DNA of 64,000 nt from Leisingera thetidis. GTDB taxonomy: Bacteria > Pseudomonadota > Alphaproteobacteria > Rhodobacterales > Rhodobacteraceae. Shown piece after piece: positions 41,396-50,368 of this stretch (its first letter is position 1; every line of letters begins with the position of its first letter). A program made the translations under genes and the position numbers. The notes beneath the pieces are model-generated. The model ran no database searches, was not told the origin of the DNA, and saw nothing but the letters and a program-made list of their open reading frames with translations. The stretch lies in NCBI RefSeq assembly GCF_025857195.1, contig NZ_CP109787.1, forward strand, positions 3,261,501 through 3,325,500, read 5' to 3'.

Positions 41396-42850
41396 TCAGC
41401 CTCCCATCCGGGTTTCGATCCGGGTGACCAATTGCGCGGGCACCTTCGCCTCGGCCAGCTGCTGCAGCATCCTGGCCTTCATTTCCGAGGGCATCCGGCT
41501 GTTGCCCTCGACCAGGGCCACCAGCCTGGCGCGGCGCTCATCGCTCAGCTCGATCAGTTCCGGCAGCGCCTGCATCTCCGCCCCCTGGCGCAGCGGGCGG
41601 ACCTTGATGCCGGCGCCCAAAAGAGGCGTGCGGCCGATGACAACTTCGCGCCCTTCCAGGCCGCTGCCGCGGATCAGCACCTCATCGTCCTGCCGGCGCA
41701 CCAGCTCGACCGGCAGCGTCTCCAGCCGGTCCTCAGCGTCCAGCACCAGCACCGCGCCATCCGTCCCCAGCGCCGAGGCCGGCACCCGGGCCACAGCCGC
41801 CACTTCAGGCTCGGTCACCTTGACGGTGACAAAATCCCCGGGCTCGAACCCCGGCGCCGCCTCCAGCCGCGCATAGACCAGCCGCCCGGCCTGGCCATCG
41901 CCCGCCGCGCCGCTGGCGCGCGAAATCTGCCCGGTTGCACTGAGACCGGCCCCGGCGGCGTCCAGCAATACCCGCACCGGTGCCCGCAGCAGGCGGCCGT
42001 TGCCGTCCAGCAGCCGGGCATATTGCGCGGTCGACACCCGGAACGCCACTTCCAGCAGGTCCGGATCGACCAGATCCGCCAGTTTTTCGTTGGCCGAGAC
42101 CAGCCGCCCCTGCACCAGGCTCACCGCCTGCAAGGTGCCGTCGAAACCGGCCCTGATGGTGGTGTCCTCAAGGCCGCGGCGTGCCTCGTCCAGCGCGATC
42201 CGCGCCCGCGCCACCCGGGTGGCGGCCTGATCCGTGCGCGCCTCCGCCTGGCTCACGGCCTGGCGCAGCGAGATCACCGCCTGGCGCGCCTGCACCGCGG
42301 CCAGCTCCGCGGTTTCCACCGCGGCGGCGGTGCCGACGCCCCGCCGCTGCAGATCCAGCTGCCGCTGAAAGGCGCGTTCGCGCAGCTGCGCCTGATCCTG
42401 CGTGGCCTGCAATTCATCCTGCGCCAGAGCCAGCGCCCGGCCGGCATCGCGCTCCTCGGCGCGGGCATCCATCATGTCGGCCTCGGCCCGGTCCAGCGCC
42501 GCCTGCGCATCCGCCGGGTCGATCTGCACCAGCACCTCGCCCGCGCGGACCGCGCCGCCTTCCTCGAAATCCTCTGCCAGCTGCACCACACGGCCGCCGG
42601 CGGCGGTGCGCAGTTCCAGCGTCCGGCGGCTTTCAACCCGGCCAAAGGCGGTCAGCTCCGGCGCCACCGTCTGCAGGTCCGCCGTCACCACGTTGACTGC
42701 AAACACCCGCTCGCGCACTGGCGGCGCCTTGCGCTCGGCGGTCAGCTGCGCCTCGATCGCGCCGAACACCAGCTGCCCGGCATAAAGCAGAAGCGCCGCT
42801 GTTACCGCCGCCAGGAATATCCCTGTCACACTCTGACGCAAAAAGCGCAT
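41396..42850 (-). CDS. Periplasmic adaptor (membrane fusion protein) of the RND pump
   Basis: A 484-aa HlyD/AcrA-family adaptor. The N-terminal membrane anchor (MRFLRQSVTGIFLAAVTAAL) is followed by a lipoyl half-motif (RTLELRTAAGGRVVQLAEDF), a long alpha-helical hairpin (about residues 118-205, AEADMMDARAEERDAGRA onward), the second lipoyl half and a beta-barrel. It bridges the pump and an outer-membrane channel. ATG 42850 starts the anchor; a longer frame upstream is discarded. It ends 5 nt before the pump start. Confidence 0.92.
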   Translation of the reverse strand: MRFLRQSVTGIFLAAVTAALLLYAGQLVFGAIEAQLTAERKAPPVRERVFAVNVVTADLQTVAPELTAFGRVESRRTLELRTAAGGRVVQLAEDFEEGGAVRAGEVLVQIDPADAQAALDRAEADMMDARAEERDAGRALALAQDELQATQDQAQLRERAFQRQLDLQRRGVGTAAAVETAELAAVQARQAVISLRQAVSQAEARTDQAATRVARARIALDEARRGLEDTTIRAGFDGTLQAVSLVQGRLVSANEKLADLVDPDLLEVAFRVSTAQYARLLDGNGRLLRAPVRVLLDAAGAGLSATGQISRASGAAGDGQAGRLVYARLEAAPGFEPGDFVTVKVTEPEVAAVARVPASALGTDGAVLVLDAEDRLETLPVELVRRQDDEVLIRGSGLEGREVVIGRTPLLGAGIKVRPLRQGAEMQALPELIELSDERRARLVALVEGNSRMPSEMKARMLQQLAEAKVPAQLVTRIETRMGG

Positions 42851-42993
42851 GTCTCTCCCTTCCGGTGGCGGCTGCTGCCGGGGCCGCCCGTGCGGCCTGC
42901 CAAAGCGCAAATGCCCAGATGGCGCATCTATTTCGCCCGCTTGGAAATATACGATTTTCCGCACGGGTTTGCGAGGTTACACGCCGCGCAGGA

Positions 42994-43536
42994 TCACTTC
43001 CGGCGCAGATGTTCCTCCAATCGGGGCATGATTTCCACGAAATTGCAGGGCCGGTGGCGGTAATCGAGCTGTTTTGACAGGATTTCATCCCAGCCGTCCT
43101 TGCAGGCGCCGGGGCTGCCGGGCAGCGCAAACAGATAGGTGCCGCCCGCAACACCGCCGGTGGCGCGCGACTGCACCGCGCTGGTGCCGATCTTCTGCAT
43201 AGAGACCAGGGTGAAGACGGTGCCGAAGGCCTCGATCTCCTTTTCATAGACGTCGCGGTGCGCCTCCACCGTCACGTCGCGCCCCGTCAGCCCGGTGCCG
43301 CCGGTCGAGATCACCGCATCCACCGCCGGATCCGCCACCCAGGCGCGCAGCTGGGCGGCAATTGCTGCCCGCTCGTCGGGGATGATCTTGCGGCCGGCCA
43401 GCACATGGCCCGCGTCCCGCAGCCGGTCCACCAGCACCTGGCCGGAACGGTCATCCTCCAGCTTGCGGCTATCCGAGACCGTCAGCACCGCAATGCGGAC
43501 CGGGATGAATTCCATGCTTTCGTCAATCCGGGACAT
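42994..43536 (-). CDS. moaB: Molybdenum cofactor biosynthesis protein B
   Basis: A 180-aa MogA/MoaB-family protein with [18 protein letters not shown] (about residues 15-32), the molybdopterin loop [15 protein letters not shown] (about 75-89) and [19 protein letters not shown] (about 138-156). MoaB adenylates molybdopterin or binds it before MoeA. It follows the LysE stop without a gap (TAG directly before ATG), but this neighbour is not related to molybdenum. Confidence 0.94.
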   Translation of the reverse strand: MSRIDESMEFIPVRIAVLTVSDSRKLEDDRSGQVLVDRLRDAGHVLAGRKIIPDERAAIAAQLRAWVADPAVDAVISTGGTGLTGRDVTVEAHRDVYEKEIEAFGTVFTLVSMQKIGTSAVQSRATGGVAGGTYLFALPGSPGACKDGWDEILSKQLDYRHRPCNFVEIMPRLEEHLRRK

Positions 43537-44157
43537 CTACGCCCTCTCCATAATCGCCAGCCGCACGGCCAGCCCTGCAAAAATCCCGGCCGAAACCCTG
43601 CCCAGCCAGCGCGCGAACACCGGTGAGCCCGCCAGCCGCCGGCCGGCCTGGCCTGCAAAGATGCCCGCCAGCGCGTTGATGAAAAACCCGCCTGCCGCCA
43701 GGATCATCCCGAAAATCAGGAACTGCGCCAGCACCGGGCCGGCCTGCGGCTGCACGAACTGCGGCACAAAGGCCAGCACAAACAGGATCACCTTGGGGTT
43801 TGTCAGATTCACCAGCAGCCCGCTGCGAAAGGCATTGGCGCCGCACCGCCCGGGCAGCTCTTCCGCCGCCAGCCCGCCGCGCAGGGCGCCCCAGGCCAGG
43901 TACAGCAGATAGGCCACGCCCGCCCAGCGGATCACGTCGAACAGCCCCGGCATGGCAGAAACCGCCGCGCCCAGCCCCAGCCCGGCCAGCGTCACATGCA
44001 CCATGCTGCCCGCCGAGATCCCGGCGCTGGCCGCCACCGCCGCCCCGCGCCCGGCACGCAAGCCCTGGCCAAGGCAGAACATCATGTCCGCTCCCGGGGT
44101 CAGGTTCAGCGCCAGCGCCGCCGGGATGAAGCCCAGCAAGGACACCGCATCGATCAT
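43537..44157 (-). CDS. LysE/RhtB-family amino acid exporter
   Basis: A 206-aa membrane protein with six helices and the LysE N-terminal motif [25 protein letters not shown] (about residues 12-36). Relatives export lysine, homoserine or threonine; the substrate cannot be read. The start overlaps the phosphoesterase stop by 4 nt and the stop abuts moaB, so it is mid-operon. Confidence 0.87.
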   Translation of the reverse strand: MIDAVSLLGFIPAALALNLTPGADMMFCLGQGLRAGRGAAVAASAGISAGSMVHVTLAGLGLGAAVSAMPGLFDVIRWAGVAYLLYLAWGALRGGLAAEELPGRCGANAFRSGLLVNLTNPKVILFVLAFVPQFVQPQAGPVLAQFLIFGMILAAGGFFINALAGIFAGQAGRRLAGSPVFARWLGRVSAGIFAGLAVRLAIMERA

Positions 44158-44753
44158 GGCTCAACCTCGAACCAGCTCACCATAGGGCCAAGGTTGGCCA
44201 CCTGCGTCCTGCCCAAATTGCCGCGGAAGCCCCAGCAGTCATGCACATGGCCGCACAGCAGCAGCTGCGGCTGCACCCGCTCTGCCGCGGCCCGGACCGC
44301 GTCGGAGCCCACGGAGAGGCCGCCCGAGGTCACATCCCCCAGCCCTCTGGGCGGTGAATGCGAGATCAGAATGTCCGCATGGCCGCAAGCCGCCAGCATC
44401 GCCGCCGCCTGCATCTCGCTCAGATCACAGGACCAGCTGCCAAACGGGGTCTCCGGCACCCCGTACCCCAGCCCGAACAGGCGCAGGCCTTCGAACTCCA
44501 TTTCCCCGCCATGCAGCACCGTTGTCTCCGGGAACCCTGCGGCCCGCAGCTCATCGGCGCTTTCGCCATTGCCAGGCACCGCCACCATCGGCGCCTGCAG
44601 CCCCGCAAGCATCGCCGCCACCCGGTCCAGCCCCTGCCGCATGTTGCAGAAATCGCCCGCACCGATCACCAGATCCGCCCCCGCGCTGGCGGCAACGATA
44701 TCCGCCGCATGGCGGCCCGACAGATGCAGATCGGAAAACGCGAGAATTTTCAT
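44154..44753 (-). CDS. Calcineurin-like metallophosphoesterase
   Basis: A 199-aa phosphoesterase with the metal motifs FSDLHLSG (Asp-x-His, about residue 6), IGAGDFCN, ISHSPP and CGHVHD. The usual GNH[DE] motif reads GNGE (about residue 62), losing the His that normally assists catalysis. It may be slower or have changed specificity. It is coupled to lysE (4-nt overlap) and lies 9 nt after the UDG gene. Confidence 0.88.
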   Translation of the reverse strand: MKILAFSDLHLSGRHAADIVAASAGADLVIGAGDFCNMRQGLDRVAAMLAGLQAPMVAVPGNGESADELRAAGFPETTVLHGGEMEFEGLRLFGLGYGVPETPFGSWSCDLSEMQAAAMLAACGHADILISHSPPRGLGDVTSGGLSVGSDAVRAAAERVQPQLLLCGHVHDCWGFRGNLGRTQVANLGPMVSWFEVEP

Positions 44754-44762
44754 GCGCCCTCC

Positions 44763-45527
44763 TCAGGCCACCGCGGCCAGCCGCGCTTTCAGCTCCAGCA
44801 GGTCGGCCCAGGCCAGCCGCTTCTGCTGCGGCTGGCGCAGCAGATAGGCGGGGTGGAACATCGGAATGACCGGCTTGCCCCAGGCCTGGTCCCACTTGCC
44901 GCGCAGCCGGGTGATGCCGCGCTTGCCCAGCACCGCCTGGCAGCTGATATTGCCCATCAGCACCAGGATCTCCGGCTCCGCCAGTGCCACATGGCGCGCC
45001 AGGAACGGCGTCAGCATGCCGATTTCCGCAGGCAGCGGGTCGCGGTTCTGCGGCGGCCGCCACGGCAGCACGTTGGTGAGATAGACGCTCTCGGTGCGGC
45101 TCAGGCCGATCGCCTCCAGCATCCGGTCCAGCAGCTGCCCGGCCCGGCCCGCAAAAGGTGTGCCCTGAAGGTCTTCATCGCGGTCCGGCGCTTCGCCGAT
45201 GATCATCACCCGCGCCCCGGGCCGGCCGTCGGAGAACACCAGATTGCGGGCGCCGCGCTTCAGCTCGCAATGGCTGAAACCCTGCATGGCGTCGCGCAAA
45301 GCCGGCAGCGACGCGGCCGCCCTGGCCGCCTTTCCGGCCACATCGGCGGGGTCCGCTTCCTTGGGCTTGGGCGGCGGCGCAGGCGCGGCACCGGGCTTTG
45401 GCCGCGGCACCGCCTGTTCCAGCCCATAGCGGTCGACGGGCGCGTCGCACAGCGCCTCGGTGGCGCCAAGCTCCGCCTGCCACTCCAACAGCGCCCGCGC
45501 GCTCCAGTAATCCAATGCCGATTCCAT
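44763..45527 (-). CDS. Family 4-like uracil-DNA glycosylase without the Fe-S cysteines
   Basis: A 254-aa glycosylase. A Pro/Ala-rich linker (about residues 42-68) precedes the catalytic domain: [31 protein letters not shown] (motif A, about 110-140), [13 protein letters not shown], and [15 protein letters not shown] (motif B, about 223-237). It removes uracil from DNA. Family 4 enzymes normally bind a 4Fe-4S cluster through four Cys; by eye only the second remains here (SHCEL), with Phe, Trp and Met at the others. Motif A has Asp after Pro instead of Gly. Start ATG 45527. Confidence 0.85.
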   Translation of the reverse strand: MESALDYWSARALLEWQAELGATEALCDAPVDRYGLEQAVPRPKPGAAPAPPPKPKEADPADVAGKAARAAASLPALRDAMQGFSHCELKRGARNLVFSDGRPGARVMIIGEAPDRDEDLQGTPFAGRAGQLLDRMLEAIGLSRTESVYLTNVLPWRPPQNRDPLPAEIGMLTPFLARHVALAEPEILVLMGNISCQAVLGKRGITRLRGKWDQAWGKPVIPMFHPAYLLRQPQQKRLAWADLLELKARLAAVA

Positions 45528-45587
45528 GCGCCCAAGCTACTCCGCCCGCAGCGCAAGCGGAACACCTCTCCGCCGTCATCCTGCAAA

Positions 45588-45645
45588 TTCAAGACTTTCT
45601 TCTTTGCGCAAATACTCCGGGGAGCGCGAGGGGCCGGCCCCTCGC
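45588..45645 (-). repeat. Dispersed intergenic repeat, family 1, inverted copy
   Basis: On the minus strand it has the perfect 20-bp palindrome GCGAGGGGCCGGCCCCTCGC, then GCTCCCCGGAGTATTTGCGC and AAAGAAGAAAG. The order and sequence match the element at 17071-17131. It lies between the divergent starts of the UDG and pyrB genes, unlike the other copies, which lie at 3' ends. Confidence 0.7.
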
Positions 45646-45732
45646 CTGCAAGACACCGGACGCCCGCGACCGCCTTGCCGCACCCGGCTCCCCCGCCTAT
45701 AACAACCGGCAAATCAAGCGGAGCCGCCCCAT

Positions 45733-46683
45733 ATGTCCTTCGAACACCGCCACCTGCTTGGCATCGAGCCGCTGAATCCGCATGAGATCACCGCGATCCT
45801 CGATCTGGCCGACGGCTACGTGGCGCTGAACCGCCGCGCCGAAAAGCATTCCGACGTGCTGGCGGGTCTCACCCAGATCAACATGTTCTTTGAAAACTCC
45901 ACCCGCACCCAGGCCTCGTTCGAGCTGGCGGGCAAGCGGCTGGGCGCGGATGTGATGAACATGGCGATGCAGGCGTCGTCGATCAAAAAGGGCGAAACCC
46001 TGATCGACACCGCGATGACGCTGAACGCGATGCACCCGGATCTGCTGGTGGTGCGGCATCCGCATTCCGGCGCGGTGGACCTCTTGGCGCAGAAGGTGAA
46101 CTGTGCGGTGCTGAACGCAGGCGACGGCAAGCATGAGCACCCGACCCAGGCGCTGCTGGACGCGCTCACCATCCGCCGCTCCAAGGGCCGGCTGCACCGG
46201 CTCAACATCGCGATCTGCGGCGACATCGCACACAGCCGCGTGGCGCGCTCCAACCTGATCCTGCTTGGCAAGATGGAAAACCGCATCCGCCTGATCGGCC
46301 CGCCGACGCTGGTGCCGCAGCAGTTCGCCGGGTTCGGCGCCGAGATCTATGACGACATGCGCGAGGGCCTGAAGGACGTCGACGTCGTCATGATGCTGCG
46401 GCTGCAGAAAGAGCGCATGGACGGCGGCTTCATCCCCTCGGAGCGCGAGTATTACCACCGCTACGGCCTTGATGCTGACAAGCTGGCGCTGGCCAAGCCC
46501 GACGCCATTGTCATGCACCCCGGCCCGATGAACCGCGGGGTGGAGATCGATGGCACCCTGGCCGACGATATCAACCGCTCGGTGATCCAGGAGCAGGTCG
46601 AAATGGGTGTTGCGGTGCGGATGGCGGCGATGGACCTCCTGGCCCGCAACCTGCGCGCCGATCGTCAGGCCAAGGCGGGCTGA
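45733..46683 (+). CDS. pyrB: Aspartate carbamoyltransferase catalytic subunit
   Basis: A 316-aa ATCase with [22 protein letters not shown] (about residues 54-75; the STRT carbamoyl-phosphate site), [15 protein letters not shown] (about 134-148) and [14 protein letters not shown] near 260. It condenses carbamoyl phosphate and aspartate in pyrimidine synthesis. The operon continues with two membrane proteins and a degenerate dihydroorotase; no pyrI regulatory subunit is present. This is the PyrB-PyrC' arrangement of the large ATCase complexes. Confidence 0.96.
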   Translation: MSFEHRHLLGIEPLNPHEITAILDLADGYVALNRRAEKHSDVLAGLTQINMFFENSTRTQASFELAGKRLGADVMNMAMQASSIKKGETLIDTAMTLNAMHPDLLVVRHPHSGAVDLLAQKVNCAVLNAGDGKHEHPTQALLDALTIRRSKGRLHRLNIAICGDIAHSRVARSNLILLGKMENRIRLIGPPTLVPQQFAGFGAEIYDDMREGLKDVDVVMMLRLQKERMDGGFIPSEREYYHRYGLDADKLALAKPDAIVMHPGPMNRGVEIDGTLADDINRSVIQEQVEMGVAVRMAAMDLLARNLRADRQAKAG

Positions 46684-46687
46684 GCGG

Positions 46688-47221
46688 ATGACCGGTGCGA
46701 TCCATATCCCGGCGGGCGAGCGCGGTGTGATCCGGCTGTTCGCGCTGGACATGCGGCCCGAACAGGCGGCCTTTCTCAAGGAACCCGGCGCGCTGGCGCA
46801 GGTCCTGGGGATCGAGGCGCTCGACATGGAGCAGGTGGAGATCTTCCCGGTGTCCGACCTCGAGGACATCGGCCTGACCGGCTACCTCACCGACGGCTGC
46901 GGCGTGCCCCGCGCCCAGGTCGAGGAAGACCGCGGCATGCTGGAGACGCTGGAGGGCCATGTGCTGCTGATCCGTTCGCGGGCGTTCAGCGATGCGGAGA
47001 CCCGGCTGACTCCGGCGGATCAGATCACCCTGGCCGGAACCTACGGCGAGCGGCAGACCGACTGGAGCGCCCCGCCCGCAACCGCCGACAGCGCCAAGCC
47101 CTATTCTGCTCCGAAACTTCCCCCGCGGGCGGCCCGTTCCCAGGCCCGCCGCATCGGTGCGGTGCTGTTTGCCGTGGTGATGCTGCTGTTCTTGTTGCTG
47201 ATCTGGGTGCTCGTGGCCTGA
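46688..47221 (+). CDS. Unrecognised C-terminally anchored protein between pyrB and the dihydroorotase homologue
   Basis: I do not recognise the family. The 177-aa protein has a soluble N-terminal domain (IRLFALDMRPEQAAFLKEP, then VEIFPVSDLEDIGLTGYL) and a single C-terminal membrane helix (about residues 155-175, LFAVVMLLFLLLIWVL) after a basic Arg-rich segment. It starts 4 nt after pyrB and overlaps the next gene by 1 nt. It may tether enzymes of the operon to the membrane, an inference from position alone. Confidence 0.78.
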   Translation: MTGAIHIPAGERGVIRLFALDMRPEQAAFLKEPGALAQVLGIEALDMEQVEIFPVSDLEDIGLTGYLTDGCGVPRAQVEEDRGMLETLEGHVLLIRSRAFSDAETRLTPADQITLAGTYGERQTDWSAPPATADSAKPYSAPKLPPRAARSQARRIGAVLFAVVMLLFLLLIWVLVA

Positions 47222-47604
47222 TGGCAGCAACCGACCTCAAACCGGACCGCGGCGCCTACATCCGCGCCCACGCCTGGATGGCGGCAATCGGCATGAGCGG
47301 CGCCATGGCGGTGCTGTGGATCATGGGCAGCCCGCACATCTGGACCGGCGCCGCCGGCGGGCTGGCAGCCATTGCCTTGCGCGGCTGGTACATGGCCAGC
47401 GAGGAGCTGGCGGTGGTCTGGACCCTGACGGAGACCGCCCTCACCGGCCCGGCCGGCCGCAGCATCCCGCTTGCCGGGATCGAAACCGTCCGCACCATGG
47501 GCAGCTACGTGCAAGTGATCACCAAGAGCGGCGACAAGCACCTGATCAAGTACCAGGCCGATCCGGCCGCGACCCGCAATTCAATCGAAAGAGCCAAGGC
47601 ATGA
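47221..47604 (+). CDS. Small membrane protein with a PH-like C-terminal domain
   Basis: A 127-aa protein with two membrane helices (about residues 18-37 and 41-58) and a short soluble tail (SIPLAGIETVRTMGSYVQVITKSGDKHLIKY) that resembles the bacterial PH domain of YdbT/DUF2244-like proteins. Function unknown. The start is TGATG-coupled to the previous gene, and it overlaps the dihydroorotase homologue by 4 nt. Confidence 0.78.
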   Translation: MAATDLKPDRGAYIRAHAWMAAIGMSGAMAVLWIMGSPHIWTGAAGGLAAIALRGWYMASEELAVVWTLTETALTGPAGRSIPLAGIETVRTMGSYVQVITKSGDKHLIKYQADPAATRNSIERAKA

Positions 47605-48911
47605 GCACTCTCTTCACCAACGCCCGCCTGATCGACCCGGAGGGCGGCAGCGAGTCACCGGGCATGGTTCTGGTCCAAAACGGACGGATCGCGGCGGTTG
47701 AAAAGAACGCCACCGATGCTGACCATTTGCTGCACGCGCGAAACATCCGGCCGGAAGATGTGACCCTTGTCGACTGCGGCGGCAAATGCCTGGCGCCGGG
47801 GATCGTCGACATCGGCGTCAAGGTCTGCGAGCCGGGCGAGCGGCACAAGGAAAGCTACAAGTCCGCAGGGCTGGCGGCGGCGGCCGGCGGCGTCACCACC
47901 ATCGTCACCCGTCCCGATACCACGCCTGCGATCGACAGCCCGGAAACACTGGAATTCGTCACCCGCCGGGCCCAGGCCGCAACGCCGGTGAACGTGCTGC
48001 CGATGGCGGCGCTGACCAAGGGGCGCGAGGGGCGCGAGATGACCGAGATCGGCTTCCTGATGGATGCCGGCGCAGTGGCCTTTTCCGATTGCGACCACGT
48101 GGTGCAGAACACCAAGGTGTTCCAGCGCGCGCTGAGTTACGCCCGGTCCTGCGGCGCATTGGTCATTGCCCACCCGCAGGAGCCGGGCCTGAGCAAGGGG
48201 GCCGCGGCCACCAGCGGCAAATTCGCCGCGCTTTACGGCTTGCCTGCCGTGTCGCCAATGGCCGAGCGGATGGGACTGGACCGCGACATCGCGCTGCTGG
48301 AAATGACCGGCGCCAGGTATCACGCGGACCAGATCACCACCGCCCGCGCCCTGCCCGCGCTGGAACGCGCCAAGAAGAACGGGCTGGACATCACCGCCGG
48401 CACCTCGATCCACCATCTGACGCTGAACGAGCTGGACGTGGCCGGCTACCGCAGCTTCTTCAAAGTGAAGCCGCCGCTGCGCTCCGAGGATGACCGGCTG
48501 GCGGTGGTCGAAGCGGTGCGCACGGGGCTGATCGACATCATCAGCTCCATGCACACGCCGCAGGACGAGGAAAGCAAGCGCCTGCCGTTTGAGGAAGCCG
48601 CGGCCGGCGCTGTGGCGCTGGAAACGCTGCTGCCCGCGGCGCTGCGGCTGTACCATGCCGAACTCCTGGACCTGCCCACCCTGTTCCGCGCCATGTCGCT
48701 GAACCCGGCCAAGCGGCTGGGCCTGAAGAGCGGCCGCATTGCGGCAGGCGCGCCTGCGGACCTGGTGCTGTTCGACCCGGACGTGCCCTTTGTGCTCGAC
48801 CGGTTCAAGCTGCGTTCGAAGTCTCAGAACACGCCTTATGACACCCAGCGGATGCAGGGCCGGGTCGAGGCAACTTACGTGGCGGGCGAACCCGTCTACC
48901 GGAGGGGCTGA
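47601..48911 (+). CDS. Degenerate dihydroorotase homologue (PyrC'-type, metal ligands missing)
   Basis: A 436-aa protein aligned over its length with type I dihydroorotase: LAPGIVDIGVKVCEPGE (about residues 67-83), AAAAGGVTTIVTRPDT and a C-terminal LNPAKRLGLKSGRIAAGAPADLVLFD. The active-site HxH, normally DVHVHLREPG, reads DIGVKVCEPG; the later DH of ATDHAPH reads SMHTPQ; and the CHVST His is Gln (DQITT). It should be catalytically inactive. In pseudomonads such a PyrC' is a structural partner needed for ATCase assembly; pyrB two genes upstream fits that. A true dihydroorotase should exist elsewhere. Confidence 0.9.
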   Translation: MSTLFTNARLIDPEGGSESPGMVLVQNGRIAAVEKNATDADHLLHARNIRPEDVTLVDCGGKCLAPGIVDIGVKVCEPGERHKESYKSAGLAAAAGGVTTIVTRPDTTPAIDSPETLEFVTRRAQAATPVNVLPMAALTKGREGREMTEIGFLMDAGAVAFSDCDHVVQNTKVFQRALSYARSCGALVIAHPQEPGLSKGAAATSGKFAALYGLPAVSPMAERMGLDRDIALLEMTGARYHADQITTARALPALERAKKNGLDITAGTSIHHLTLNELDVAGYRSFFKVKPPLRSEDDRLAVVEAVRTGLIDIISSMHTPQDEESKRLPFEEAAAGAVALETLLPAALRLYHAELLDLPTLFRAMSLNPAKRLGLKSGRIAAGAPADLVLFDPDVPFVLDRFKLRSKSQNTPYDTQRMQGRVEATYVAGEPVYRRG

Positions 48912-49516
48912 TGCCAGTTTTCGAAAGCTCTGCTGCGGTTCTGATCCTCTGGGCGTTGACCGGCTATGGTCTCGGCTCGGTGCCCTTCGGCCTGGTGGTC
49001 ACCAAGGCATTCGGGCTCGGCAACCTGCGCCAGATCGGATCGGGCAATATCGGCACCACCAACGTGTTGCGCACCGGCAGCAAATCCGCCGCGGCACTGA
49101 CGCTCCTGCTGGATGGCGGCAAGGGCGCTGCGGCGGTGCTGCTGGCCCGCTCCCTGGCCGGCGAAGATGCGGCGCAGGCGGCAGGGCTGATGGCTTTCCT
49201 CGGCCATTGCTTTCCGGTCTGGCTGGGGTTCAAGGGCGGCAAGGGCGTGGCCACATTCCTCGGCCTGATGCTGGCGCTGGCCTGGCCGGTGGGCATTGCC
49301 TGCTGCCTGACCTGGCTGGCAGCGGCGGCGGCCAGCCGGATTTCTTCGATGGGGGCGCTGGTCTCGGCGGTGTCGGCGCCGCTATGGGCCTTTGTGCTGG
49401 GCTATCAGCCGGCGATTGCCCTGTCAGTGCTGCTGGCGGCAATTGTCCTTGTCCGCCACTCGGCCAATATCGCCCGGCTGCGGGCGGGCACCGAGCCGAG
49501 GATCGGGCAGAAGTGA
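48911..49516 (+). CDS. plsY: Glycerol-3-phosphate acyltransferase PlsY
   Basis: A 201-aa PlsY with the three family motifs: GSGNIGTTNVLRTGSK (about residues 37-52), DGGKGAAAVLLAR (about 60-72) and GHCFPVWLGFKGGKGVATFLG (about 98-118), in a five-helix membrane protein. It transfers acyl from acyl-phosphate to glycerol-3-phosphate, the first step of phospholipid synthesis. It is coupled (TGATG) to the dihydroorotase homologue, so a lipid gene is embedded in a pyrimidine operon. Confidence 0.96.
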   Translation: MPVFESSAAVLILWALTGYGLGSVPFGLVVTKAFGLGNLRQIGSGNIGTTNVLRTGSKSAAALTLLLDGGKGAAAVLLARSLAGEDAAQAAGLMAFLGHCFPVWLGFKGGKGVATFLGLMLALAWPVGIACCLTWLAAAAASRISSMGALVSAVSAPLWAFVLGYQPAIALSVLLAAIVLVRHSANIARLRAGTEPRIGQK

Positions 49517-49785
49517 CAGACGAAAAGCTGCAAGCCTTCCTTGCAGCTTTTGACGCGCTGCCGCTGGGCGCCTTCACCGGCCGTGCCGGCGGGCGCAAAT
49601 ACACCGTCACCCGGCAGAACCTGGCCGCGGGCAAGGCGCAGAAACTGGTGGCGCGGGAACTGGGCGGCAGCGACTGTATCAGCCTCAACCTCTACCGGCT
49701 GGCGTCCGGGGCGCGGCTGAAGCCCTGCGAGATGCCCGCAGACAAAGTGATCCGCTTCGTTCTGGCCCTGAAAGTTATGGAATAA
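49513..49785 (+). CDS. Small conserved-looking protein, 90 aa
   Basis: A 90-aa soluble protein starting at GTG 49513, which overlaps the plsY stop. It has FTGRAGGRKYTVTRQNLAAG (about residues 20-39) and ends SLNLYRLASGARLKPCEMP then KVIRFVLAL. No family is recognised; it looks like a small nucleotide- or RNA-binding fold. It ends the pyrB operon and overlaps the convergent gene by 11 bp. Confidence 0.75.
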   Translation: MTDEKLQAFLAAFDALPLGAFTGRAGGRKYTVTRQNLAAGKAQKLVARELGGSDCISLNLYRLASGARLKPCEMPADKVIRFVLALKVME

Positions 49786-50128
49786 GACGCTCCAGCGCCC
49801 GGCCATTGGACCAGGTGCCGTGCAGCTCGCCGCTGGGCATGCGCACATAGACCACCGGATAGGTGTCGCCCCAGTTCACCCAGACCACATCGCCATTGCG
49901 GGTGCCGCTGCCGGCATAGGCCTGGGCGCCGACCTGCCAATGCATCTCGACCGCGCCGCCGCTGTCGCGGATCTGCACGGTGCCGGAATAGCTGCTGCCG
50001 TCAGGGTTGCGGCCCTCGGCGCGGTAGCTGCCGCTGATGCTTTGGGCGGCGGCCGGCACTGCCGCCGCCATCAAGACCGCGGCCAGCCCGCAGAACAGCG
50101 CGCGGCGGGTGGGGAATGGGCGTGTCAT
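49775..50128 (-). CDS. Secreted protein of unknown function
   Basis: A 117-aa exported protein: signal peptide RRALFCGLAAVLMAAAVPAA (about residues 8-27), then a small beta-rich domain (SGSYRAEGRNPDGSSYSGTV, EMHWQVGAQAYAGSGTRNGD). The ATG at 50128 follows a CTGGAGG ribosome site. The fold resembles small lipocalin- or fibronectin-type beta sandwiches. No partner can be named. Confidence 0.8.
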   Translation of the reverse strand: MTRPFPTRRALFCGLAAVLMAAAVPAAAQSISGSYRAEGRNPDGSSYSGTVQIRDSGGAVEMHWQVGAQAYAGSGTRNGDVVWVNWGDTYPVVYVRMPSGELHGTWSNGRALERLIP

Positions 50129-50368
50129 CCGTACCTCCAGTTTACCTGGGCCCATACTGCCCGCGGCAGCGCAGACTGTCACCTGTTCTGCGCGGGGATG
50201 CACAGCGCGCTGCAGCCCGATGCACAGTCAATTTGAGTTGTTTTGAACGTGATCGCCGGACCCGCCACATCGGTGCCGTGACCCGCGGCATACCGCGGCA
50301 CACATGGTGAAACGCCGGCCGGGCAGGCATTCGGGAACGCCGCGGCCGGGATTTGAAAGGACGGGACC

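Noticed and set aside
38847..43063. Very long plus-strand open frames opposite the RND pump and adaptor (1009 and 543 aa)
   Set aside because: They are shadows of the pump and adaptor genes; the protein is low-complexity His/Gln/Arg-rich without domains.
45626..45645. The 20-bp palindrome before pyrB as a pyrimidine-specific operator
   Set aside because: The same hairpin type occurs in the family 1 repeat at 17071, so it is better explained as part of a dispersed repeat.
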